From Gnetum montanum (taxonomy: Eukaryota > Streptophyta > Gnetopsida > Gnetales > Gnetaceae): 57,733 nt of DNA. Under the pieces are notes generated by a model, which was given only the letters and a program-made list of their open reading frames with translations, did no database searches and was not told the origin of the DNA. The DNA lies in assembly GCA_015680685.1 (NCBI GenBank), contig MNCI01034145.1, forward strand, positions 20,753 to 78,485, read 5' to 3'. Position 1 is the first letter of the stretch. Every line of letters starts with the position of its first letter. Below are positions 1-8,546 of the stretch, one piece after another. The translations under genes and the position numbers were made by a program.

Positions 1-646
1 ACCGCCCCATCTGTCAGATAGGCCAGAATCCCTTGCGAAGACCCTGGCAACAGGTGCTCCAGAACGGCCCCGGCAACATCTCCGGTCACATGTGACCAAA
101 TGATGATGCTGAACCTACGCAGTAAAAACTGCAAGAATTCCAGCGCACCCTTTCGGTACCAGATAGCCTTCCCCTGCACTCTTGTGTGCGGAGGAGGGAC
201 ATTTGGCACGATAGGGTTTAACCAGCATAAAACCCCAACAATATCTAGCACAAGTAGGATGGGCTTCAGCGCGATGCTGTAGAAAAGATCGAGACTCATT
301 AAAACATCTACATCTATGCATCTACACGTAACACAACGCAACCAGGCCGAAATTGCCCAAACCCTTGCAAGAAATGCAAGGTTTGTCCCTGAAACGGCAA
401 TGAACGCAACCTCACCAAAACCCTCGCACTAAGCCGAGGTCCATAATTTGACGCACGCATTCACGCTAGAGACATTTAAACAAACAAAACAAAAAGGCAA
501 ATAGACCGAGCGTAAAGAATAGCCTACCGGTTGAGAGGCGTCAGGTCGTAGACATCGATCAACGCTCGTGAAACACGGTTCAGGCTTGCCTGCACTTCGT
601 CGATTTTCGCCAATTTGGCATTCTGCTTCTTTGCCTTTGGAGCCAT
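1..646 (-). CDS. Antisense FCP1-like gene of element A1, exons 1-2 (partial)
   Basis: The 5' end of the spliced antisense gene that is complete in A2. Exon 1 is 528-646, starting at the ATG at 646 (MAPKAKKQ...). The donor is CCG|GTAGGC and the 251-bp intron ends in TTTTCTACAG. Exon 2 runs from 276 to the window edge. Exon 1 is 119 nt in both A1 and A2, and the splice completes an Arg codon. Exon 2 is open and resembles the start of an FCP1/NIF HAD-type phosphatase domain: a hydrophobic strand with DIVGVLC where active enzymes have DxDG, then EFLQFLL, then IIIWSHV (motif II Ser), then LLPG. The second catalytic Asp is Val. No stop occurs in either visible exon, unlike A2. The domain call is by pattern only; the rest lies outside the window. 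Confidence 0.72.
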
Positions 647-822
647 CACGATAGTTGTAGGGTTTCTTTACAGCCTGCCTATAGATACTAGACAGATTAC
701 ACGCCCTCGTTGCTTATTTTCCTTCTCCCTGCTCTTTCTTCTCTCTGCTCTGCTTCTTGCTCTGTTCTTCCTTGTAAATTCAAATCCAGATAGCTAACAA
801 CCAGTTTCATCAAAAGGCCACC

Positions 823-830
823 TACTTATA
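823..830 (-). promoter_or_regulatory. Candidate TATA box of the A1 antisense gene
   Basis: On the - strand this reads TATAAGTA, 177 bp upstream of the antisense ATG at 646. It aligns in position with a perfect TATAAATA in A2 (50782-50789). Confidence 0.55.
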
Positions 831-927
831 CGCTAAGATTGCCAACTTGATATCGGATTAAAGCGGAACTTTCCCGAAACGGAATCCAAAAATTTGGTAT
901 TAATTCGGCTGGTATCACACGCACCAC

Positions 928-1088
928 TGTCCGAAATGACGTTAAACTACCACATCTTATCGCCTCGTAATCGGGTTGCATTGATTACAAGCTCTGTCAC
1001 CAACATTCAAAATTTCAGTTAGCATTCCACGTTTAGCAACATCCTGTCACTTGTCTCCTAACCGATTACGCACTTACCGGTTTTGCAG
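928..1088 (+). promoter_or_regulatory. Pre-RT spacer with hairpin unit and splice acceptor
   Basis: A short spacer between the antisense promoter and pol. Near 929-940 is one hairpin unit (GTC, loop, GAC, then GTTAAACTACC) of the type repeated elsewhere in the family. It ends with GGTTTTGCAG at 1079-1088, a good 3' splice site. The pol reading frame is open directly from 1089. A2 has CATTTTGGCAG at the same place, so this is probably the acceptor of a PR-RT intron like that described for Ogre elements. Confidence 0.6.
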
Positions 1089-1100
1089 GACAGGTGGAGG

Positions 1101-4100
1101 ATGGACACCACGGTTTCAGCACCTTTAACCTTGACAGGCCCATACGGGCACTTAACTAGGCCATTTGACTTCACATTAGTAGACGCTAACCCCCCTTTAG
1201 CAGGCGTAACCATAGCTACATCGGAGACATCCCCAGACTAGCCAGAACAGTCCACACACACGCTAGACCTGGAAGCTGGAGACATAACCGAGGACCCCAT
1301 TAGTGAGGTCCCTGTCGTTACGCATTGGGGTGAAACCAAGACGCTCAAGGTCAGTTCCTTGTTAGACGAGAATATGCACAACGCAATAAAACAGGTCCTG
1401 CAAGACAACATCACTATCTTTGCATGGTCATACAAGGACATGCCTGGGTTAGATCCTAGACTAATCCAGCATAACATTATCCTCGACCCGTAAATCAAAC
1501 CAGTTAGGCAAAAGGCACGTAAAATCAAACCAGAGATTGCGCTAGCAGTGCGTGATGAAATCACCAAACTATATCGGGCTGGTTTCATCCACGCAGTCGA
1601 TTACTCGGACTCGGTATCTAACATTGTGGTCGTGTCGAAGAAGACCGGGGGTATACGCATATGCATAGACTTCCGGGATTTGAACAAGGCCACAATCAAT
1701 GATAATTTCCCACTGCCGAGTATCGACCAGCTAGTGGATACAACAGCTGGGCATGCGCTTCTGTCCTTCATGGATGGCTTTTCAGGCTATAATCAGATTC
1801 GCATTAACCCAGAACACCAGTTGACGACAACATTCATGACACCCTGGGGAACATTTTGCTATACCATGATGCCGTTCGGCCTGAAGAACGTCGGAGCGAC
1901 GTATCAACGAGCCATGACATACATCTTTAGCGTTTACCTCCTAGGAAGGCTGAATGATTATGTAGACGACATAGCTGTGAAGTCTTTGAAGTCGGAAGAT
2001 CATTGAGAGGACCTGGAGTTAGTCCTTAAGAGATGCTCCATACACGAGCTCCGGCTTAACCCAAAGAAGTGCGTGTTCGAAGTCAAAACCGGAAGCATGC
2101 TGGGGTTTGTGGTATCGGAAGCCGGCATACGAGTTGACCCTGATAAGGTCAAAGCCATTGTCGCGTTACAACCGTCCACAGATCTCAAGCAACTCTGCGG
2201 GTTACAGGGTCGTTTACAGTTCATACGCAGGTTCATTTCAAGGTTAACTGACAAATTACATCCCATGCAACACTTACTGAAAAAGGGGGTTAATTTTGAA
2301 TGGACCAACGATTGCCAGCGTGCGTTTGACAGTCTAAAACGGGAATTGCAACAGTTACCAACGGTTTTCCCGCCACAAAGGGATTTGCCCTTTTTCATTT
2401 ACCTCGCCACTTCGGACGTAGCAATAGCAGCGTTGCTTTGTCAAAAAAAGTAGGATGGGTCAGAAATGCCCATCTATTACCTGAGTCACGCTCTATGTGC
2501 GTACGAGACGAGATATAACGACGTTGAGCGTAATTTCTTAGCATTAGTTTTTACGCTCAAGAAATGTAGGCATTACCTTTTTCGCAGTCAGGTTAACGGC
2601 ATTTGTAAAAATAACATCCTTAGGGCCATTACGCATAGTCTATACGAAAGTAGCAAAATCACTCGCTGGAAGGCTATCACCGCGGAGTTCGACCTCCACT
2701 ACATTGGCCAATCATCCACGAAGGGCCAGACGATAGCAGACCAGTTAACAACTTCACCAATTGACAACCACGCAACCGTAGAGCCAGAATTCCCCGATGA
2801 GCACGTACATAGTTTAAGCCCTATTTCGGTAGGCCTCGAAGCAACATTGTATTTCGATGGAGCTTCAACAGCCAGAGGCGGCAGTGCGGCTACTGTTCTT
2901 ACGCTATCGCCTGAGGATGTGCGTCTACACGCTTATCGATTGACCTTCCCTTGTATGAACAATGTGGCAGAGTACGAGGGGCTCCTCAGGGGATTACTAA
3001 CTACAGGCGAACTCGATGTTCAACACCTGGCAATTAGGGGCGATTCGATGCTAGTCATAAATCAAATCACTGGAGTCTACGCCTGCAAAGCGGTACATTT
3101 GCAGCCCTACTGTGATCAAGCTAAACATCTTTTAAGACGATTTATGACCTTTGACGCCCAGCACGTCCCACGGACTGACAACACACTGGCCTACGCACTG
3201 GCCACTCTGGCTTTACACGTGCCGTCGCACTTGCTTAGCACCTGTCCTACATTGATTACAGACTACGCAGACCCTATCATTCAGACGGCGCAAATCTCCT
3301 CTCTCACCGAGGAAAGCACACCTGAATGGTACGATCATATCAAATCTTATCTTTTGCAGGGTGAATTATCAGCTGCTTTAACGCGCGCGCAAAAAGACGC
3401 AACCCGTAAACGTGCTAGGCACTACGTCATCATCAGAGACAGCACTCTCTGCAGACGCTCCTTTGATGGCGTATTGCTCACCTGCGTTAACGCAGACCAA
3501 GCACAACACATCGTTAGCGAGGTTCACAAGGGACTGTGCGGAGGCCACGTAGCACCACGGGCTATGGCCCTAAAAATCCGTCGCTTAGGGTACTACTGGC
3601 CACGTATGGAAAGAGATTGTTTGGCAAAGGTTAAGACTTGTGACACGTGTCAACGTCACGCCAACCTCATCCACGTGTCACCCACAGAGTTGCACACCGC
3701 ACAGATAACATGGCCATTCCAGCGATGGGGACTTGACATTATAGGACCCATCATACCAAAATCTTCCGCAGGACACAGCTTCATTATTACCGCCACCGAG
3801 TACTTCAAGAAGTGGGTAGAAGCTGTCCCCCTGCGGAAAATTACATCCCAACAGGTTTGCCATTTCATCTTGGATAACGTCGTAACTCGATTTGGTCTCC
3901 CAATGACTATTGTGACCGACAATGGGCCACAGTTTAGTAGCGTGGATACCAAATCCTTCTGTGACAACCTAGGCATCAAGCAGTCCTTTTTCTCCCCTTA
4001 TTACCCGCAGGCAAATGGTCAAGCTGAAGCATCGAACAAGATAATCATCAATTTACTCAAGAAAATGCTCGACGGCAACAAAAGGCGGTGGCATGAGCAG

Positions 4101-4568
4101 ATCCTCTACGTGCTATGGGCATATCATACTACTTGTAGAACAGCTACAGGCAATACGCCCTACAGCCTAGTTTACGGATCTGAGGCGGTGCTACCTCTGG
4201 AGTTGCAAATTCCTTATCTGAGAGTGGTCCTCTCCACCATTATAAATGAGACTCAACACACCGAGGCTCGATTAATGGACTTGGAGTCATTGGAAGAGAA
4301 TCGGATACAGGCTCTTGAGGCAATTGAGAAATATCAGGATAAACACAGACAAAAGCATCATCATAACCTTCAGCAGCGTCCGATCAAGCAAGGAGACTTG
4401 GTTCTCAAGGTTGTGCGTGAACCAGTGGGCAAGTTCTCTGCAAACTGGGAAGGCCCTTTCTTGGTAACCGACGCATACAGCAACGGAGCGTTCAGATTGG
4501 CAGACGTCAACGGTAACGAGTTAGCAAATCCTGTGAACCACGTGTACTTAAAACGGTATTTCATCTAG
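1101..4568 (+). pseudogene. pol: A1 pol: RT, RNase H, aRNase H, integrase
   Basis: A single frame runs from the splice acceptor at 1088 to the TAG at 4566-4568, about 1155 codons from the ATG at 1101. It is broken by four in-frame stops at 1239, 1491, 2004 and 2451. RT has LPSIDQL, FMDGFSGYNQI, MPFGLKN and YVDD (about residues 287-290). The ordinary RNase H has YLATSD in place of the catalytic DAS pattern, as is usual in Tat elements. The archaeal-type RNase H has FDGAS (D586), EYE (near 625) and GDS (D648), but the last acidic position in the NTLAYALA stretch is Tyr. Integrase has H809, H816, C847, C850 and a D879, D940, E976 triad with 35 residues between the last two. The protein ends with an integrase C-terminal domain without a chromodomain. 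At most four changes silence it. Confidence 0.92.
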
Positions 4569-4603
4569 CTGCAACGACGGTGTCGACAGCAGGTATGACG
4601 GTA

Positions 4604-4985
4604 AGCGTCCGCTACGACGTTAAACTGACACTGAGCGTCCGCTACGACGTTAAACTGGCACTGAGCGTCCACTACGACGTTAAACTAGCACTGAACGTCC
4701 GCTACGACGTAAAACTGGCATCTTTTGCACGCGTCCGCCACGACGCTAAACTGGCACAGTTAAGCAGCCGTCTGCTGAGACGTAAAATCAACACAGATTT
4801 GTCTCTGGGTCATGACGTAAAACTAACATCCACAGCACGGTCTGCTGAGACCATAAATCAGCCTCGCCACCGTCCGCTACGATGTAAAACTAGCACTTCT
4901 CGGTCTGCGCGAACTTTAAACTGGGACCATGGTCTGCTGAGACTTAAAACCAGTAACGGCAGTCTTCCAAGACTTAAAACTGGAA
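4604..4985 (+). repeat. Tandem hairpin repeats after A1 pol
   Basis: About 12 units, the first four at a 30-bp spacing (4606, 4636, 4666, 4696). Each unit is a 4-5 bp stem, a loop of about 6 nt, the matching stem, then a TTAAACTGGCA-like tail. Stems differ but stay paired: CGTC/GACG, ACGTC/GACGT, GCGTC/GACGC, GGTC/GACC, AGTC/GACT. A frame happens to stay open here (4580-5311), but it is repeat-derived and not a gene. Tandem repeats in the 3' untranslated region are a known trait of Tat elements. Confidence 0.85.
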
Positions 4986-6040
4986 TGTACAAATCGCCAC
5001 CATGTTCAAGCGAGCGTGATCACTCCTGTACAGTTGCACAGCAGACGGGGTGGGATACTGAGACAGTCCCAGTATCGCCACCCCATTGGCATCTTACTGA
5101 TTCCTCGAACAAGCAAGGAGGCATCTTATTGATCCCTCGGAGATGCCGCCACTGCACCCGCTGCAGTGGTCGCAGCTCTGGGAGTTTAGCCTCGTTAGTG
5201 GGACCCCCAACGAAATCCTCGTTGGTCAAGGCCCCAGGAGTCTCCGCCAATCATTGCTATCGGACGCCGGCTTCGCAGATCCATCTGGCCGGTTCCCGGT
5301 GCGACCAGTGAGGGGCACTGCATCTGATGCCTTTTGTCGAAGGTATGCAGGGCCAAATCATCAGGATTGGCGGCTCCCCCTTAGTGCTCCACCTCAACAT
5401 TTACAGTTCATTGGCTCCGGCTAACATCAGACAGCATGGGCTCCAAGAAACCCCGTCTTTTGTCCATAAGCAATGGCGTTCTCTATTTCCTTTTGTGGTT
5501 GCAGGCTGCTTAACTTCAAGGATGTCGTGCAAAGATGCGTTCATCTGAGCGGCGAAGTACAACAGCGTGCTGAAATGGCTACCCAGGTTTGCCCACCCAC
5601 TCAGCTTTGCACATTTCTTCCCGACACGCATCTAAACTTAATCCCTATTTCCTTCTTCCCCACCACCCAGTTCCCATACGCAACTTTGCTTTTCATATTC
5701 ACGCTAGCAGGTTTTTCATACTCACGCTAGCAGAGATATCGCAAAAGTGATGCGCAATGCTCCTTTTTGCACGCATTCCTGCTACAATTTGTAACAGAGA
5801 TACCTCAGATTTGACGCGCAACGCTCGTCTGAAAGCATTCCTGTTGACATAAATAAGCACACCGTTTGCATCTTCCCCGAACCTGTTTCCAGTTATACCC
5901 TTCCTCTGATACTCGCCAGCCTTCTTTTTACGTAAACAGAGCAATACCTGAGTAGCCATGGATGAACGTTGTTCTTGCTTCTACCAATCCGGTGTTTCGC
6001 ATTCTTTGTCGACGTTTTTCGGGTAAGCCCTCTAACCGTC
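4986..6040 (+). other. A1 3' untranslated region
   Basis: No gene is supported here. The first half (to about 5560) aligns loosely with 55300-55990 of A2, sharing a GGTGGGA stem and a CATCTTRCTGAT block. At 5690-5830 there are short direct repeats around CACGCTAGCAG, and two diverged copies of a block carrying GCGCAAYGCTC and GCATTCCTG. Candidate splice-like sites (GTGGTTGCAG near 5507) are present but I could not attach them to an open frame. A short - strand ORF at 5699-5959 is not clearly kept in A2. Confidence 0.5.
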
Positions 6041-6056
6041 AACAAAGAGGGGCCAT
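6041..6056 (+). promoter_or_regulatory. Polypurine tract of A1
   Basis: AACAAAGAGGGGCCAT lies directly before the LTR start TGAAACA. The same tract (ACAAAGAGGGGCCAA) precedes the 3' LTR of A2 at 56641-56655. It would prime plus-strand DNA synthesis. Confidence 0.85.
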
Positions 6057-6130
6057 TGAAACACCGTGAAAATTACGGATCGGCCTCAGGCGAAGATTCG
6101 TAATTTGAGCGAGAACGCGCCTCGAATTTG

Positions 6131-6370
6131 TCTAAGGGCAAGTTTACGCTCTATCACGCACGGCAGCGTGATGAGCGTAATAAGTTCAGAGACAGTTAAA
6201 GGCGAATTTGTTCAAAGGACAAGTTTACGCTCTATCACGCACGGCAGCGTGATGAGCGTAATAAGTTCAGAGACAGTTAAAGGCGAATTTTGTCTAAGGA
6301 CAAGTTTACGCTCCATTACGCACGGCAGCGTGATGAGCGTAATAAGCTCCAAAACAGTTGAAGGCAAAAT
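6131..6370 (+). repeat. Three 81-bp tandem repeats in the A1 U3
   Basis: Copies begin near 6141, 6222 and 6303 with an exact 81-bp step. Each carries a long near-perfect palindrome (for example 6144-6180): TTACGCTC, a CACGC arm, a short loop, GCGTG, then GAGCGTAA. Four or five single diverged palindromes of the same type follow between 6424 and 6620. Confidence 0.9.
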
Positions 6371-6859
6371 CCAGAGAGGCACGACGAGTTGGCACTTTTT
6401 CTTGCGGCGCATACATAAGTGGCCTTTACGCTCGTTACGCGGCGGTGCGTACCAGTGCGTAGGTCATGATTCAAGTTGCACGCTCCTTACGCTCCACCAC
6501 GCTCCGCTGCGTGATAAGCGTAAGTTGTACTTTGTTTACGCTTCACCACGCACGGTTGCGTAGTGAGCGTACGTTACATTTACGCTTTGCCACGCACAGC
6601 TGCGTGGTGAGCGTAAAAACGATCTTGAACTCATTGTTTTTACGTCAGTGCGCTCACACACGCAACACAAAGCGAATGAGCGCAAACGCAGCCGAGACAC
6701 ACCTATCATGGGCCTGATCTTTACACGCACAGCACGCAATTACACGCACAGCACGCAAAAGAGCGTGTTGTGCGTAGTCGCAGTCCGACTTAAAAGAATC
6801 GCGTCAAAAGGATCCGCGACATTCGGGCCCACATCATCAGGGTTGTGCGTGTCGCGGCC

Positions 6860-6867
6860 TATAAATA
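6860..6867 (+). promoter_or_regulatory. TATA box of the A1 LTR
   Basis: TATAAATA in the context GCGGCCTATAAATACTC, downstream of the palindrome-rich U3, is a standard plant core promoter for the retrotransposon transcript. Confidence 0.7.
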
Positions 6868-7707
6868 CTCTGGCTGACAAATATACAAGAGAGGAAGGGA
6901 AGAAGAGGGAATTTTTGGGGAGAGAATTGGCCACTTGACAAGAAAACGAACTAGAGCACCAGAGCATTTGATCGCTTTTGTTGGAAGTAGATCAAGAGGA
7001 CAAGAGCATTTTCTGAACAAGGGAATACTTATCGCCTTGAACGGAGAAACAAGAGCAACCTCTTGGTAATCGCTGCAAACATTATCCTTTAGTAGAAACA
7101 GAACGCAGCACGCCTGAGTCCTAACAGCAGGTCTACCCGAAGCAAAGAAGCAGAGCGGGAATTGCAAAGTCGTCTCGCCCAGTTAGCAAGTTCTATCGTG
7201 TAAAAGATCGACGGACTTCAGAGCTTGACCATTCCTGCACCTAAGCTTTGGGCCTACAAGGTAGATCAGATTTCTGTCCAGACAGTTTTCTTGTTGTTTT
7301 GTGCTCATTTTGTATCCAGTTGTTGGGGGTTTTCTCCCATTGTAACGTAATATACACGGAAGCATACATCCGATCCAGCATTGAAACATAGATCTTTGAT
7401 CTTCGCAAAATCCACTTGTTTTTCTCTCCTGACTGACATCTTTCTGGTGTTTTAGCGTTATCTTCGTAGCGATTTATCTACGTCGTTGTCACCCCGTTTT
7501 ACGATCTCTCGCAACAAATCACGTCACACAAAAATCCGTAATCGTCACCGCTTTTACTGACCCGTAAGTCCCTGTCTGATCGACAAGACCGTTCAGGGCA
7601 CCGCGGATTCGTTTTTCCAGCTTAGCCCTCGCGCGAATCCGTGGTTAAAGCTGTGTACACGGAATTTCAATCGGTATTTCCAGCTGCCGACGTTTTCCGT
7701 CGTTACA

Positions 7708-8298
7708 CTAACTACTCCTAGCATAAGCATCTGGTCCCATCCTCCGAGCATGTCCTGAGCATTCCCTAACACTGCTGGGCTACCAGACGTTAAGCGTCAT
7801 TAGGTTTACCAAGTGTTTGGATTACGTTCGAGATGGTCGTACTTATGTATTTTACAAACTACTAATGAACACTAACGATTGAAATTATAATAATGAAAAC
7901 ATAAATAATTGACGAGTAACTAATAATGCACAAACAACTGATTAATAAAGCATAAACATCTTAAACTATTGAATGCATGAAAAAACTAAGTCCAAATGCT
8001 GTAAGGATTGCATGAACAGTTTGTCTTTATTGCCGTCACACCAATGGGCTCAGATACATCAACGCTTGAATAAGATTCGATCGCTTTTCATACACCTACT
8101 GCAGGCACTCGGAAAATATTCTATCTCTTGCGGGAGCAAAATACAAGAGCTTCGCTATCACTACTCAAAAAGATGCCTAAATGAGGTGGAAGGCCCTCAT
8201 ATTTATAGATCCAAGAAGGGTGCTGCGTATACAAGGCCCCATCAATGCAGCCATGTATACGCAGCCCAGTCGATGTAATGACTTTTGACACTTCATCA
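7708..8298 (-). repeat. Left (3') LTR of B, right-hand part
   Basis: This matches 20003-20613 of the other LTR and ends in the same TTCATCA. The first 297 bp of the LTR (equivalent to 19706-20002) are missing because A1 lies there; they are expected beyond the left window edge. A TATAAATA box on the - strand is at 8200-8207. The short + strand ORF at 7973-8278 is LTR sequence and not a gene. Confidence 0.85.
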
Positions 8299-8320
8299 TA
8301 CCCCCATGACTGAGCAAAAA
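8299..8320 (-). promoter_or_regulatory. PPT-like box next to the B 3' LTR
   Basis: On the - strand the sequence before the LTR start is CTCAGTCATGGGGGTA followed by TGATGAAG. C has CAGTTGTGGGGGTA in the same place (near 22673-22690). It is short but is the only purine run at the junction. Confidence 0.55.
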
Positions 8321-8546
8321 CTCATCCTCAAGTTACTTTACAAGTTGGAAGGTATGGATTCTTATTTACAACACACATAACTTAAACACATAAATGACAC
8401 ACATGACATAACATGAATTTACCAAGTGCCCAAGTAACAGAGGAGGACAAATTACAAAAATGACGGCGTTCAGAGACAAAATTGAACACCTCGCTAGTCC
8501 TGGAGCCTCTGCAATGTAAGAAGATGTTCAAAATTGCTAGAGGAGA

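Larger units (their letters stand above)
1..7707 (+). mobile_element. Tat-lineage Ty3/gypsy element A1, 3' part
   Basis: This is the 3' portion of an LTR retrotransposon read on the + strand. In order it holds the 5' end of an antisense gene (1-646), pol (1101-4568), hairpin repeats, an untranslated region, a polypurine tract and the 3' LTR (6057-7707). The order RT, RNase H, archaeal-type RNase H, integrase is that of the Tat lineage (Ogre, Retand, Grande relatives). The gag-protease part and 5' LTR lie outside the window to the left. A second copy of the family is at 43182-57733. A1 is the better preserved copy, with only four in-frame stops in pol. Its right edge coincides with the point where the left LTR of element B resumes, so A1 probably inserted into that LTR. 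Confidence 0.9.
6057..7707 (+). repeat. 3' LTR of A1
   Basis: A 1651-bp LTR bounded by TG (TGAAACACCG) and CA (CGTTACA). The start is fixed by the polypurine tract and by alignment with A2. The end is fixed by the CA at the exact base where the LTR of element B resumes at 7708. U3 is packed with palindromes built from TTACGCTC and GAGCGTAA. A TATAAATA box lies at 6860-6867, so transcription should start near 6890 and the rest is R-U5. Several ORFs inside it are repeat-driven and not genes. Confidence 0.8.

Noticed and set aside
3656-3979. - strand ORFs overlapping A1 integrase (also 2000-2398 and 4370-4564)
   Set aside because: They are shadows of a conserved + strand coding frame.
4604-4985. 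CRISPR-like look of the 30-bp spaced repeats
   Set aside because: There are no unique spacers of constant length, the units are diverged and tail-to-head, and the context is a plant retrotransposon.
4580-5311. Open frame of 243 codons after A1 pol
   Set aside because: It is driven by the repeating hairpin units; the repeats in A2 are not open in this way, and the composition is that of a translated tandem repeat.
5699-5959. 86-codon - strand ORF before the A1 polypurine tract
   Set aside because: The corresponding part of A2 (56373-56555) shows only weak likeness and no shared start or stop. A second antisense gene is possible but not supported.
6066-6563. 165-codon ORF with internal protein repeats in the A1 LTR
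   Set aside because: It lies inside the U3 of an LTR and exists only because the 81-bp repeats are a multiple of three.
7708-8298. Reading the left LTR of B as simply truncated by deletion
   Set aside because: The neighbouring A1 LTR ends in CA at the exact joint, so a nested insertion is the simpler explanation; this stays unproven without the left flank.
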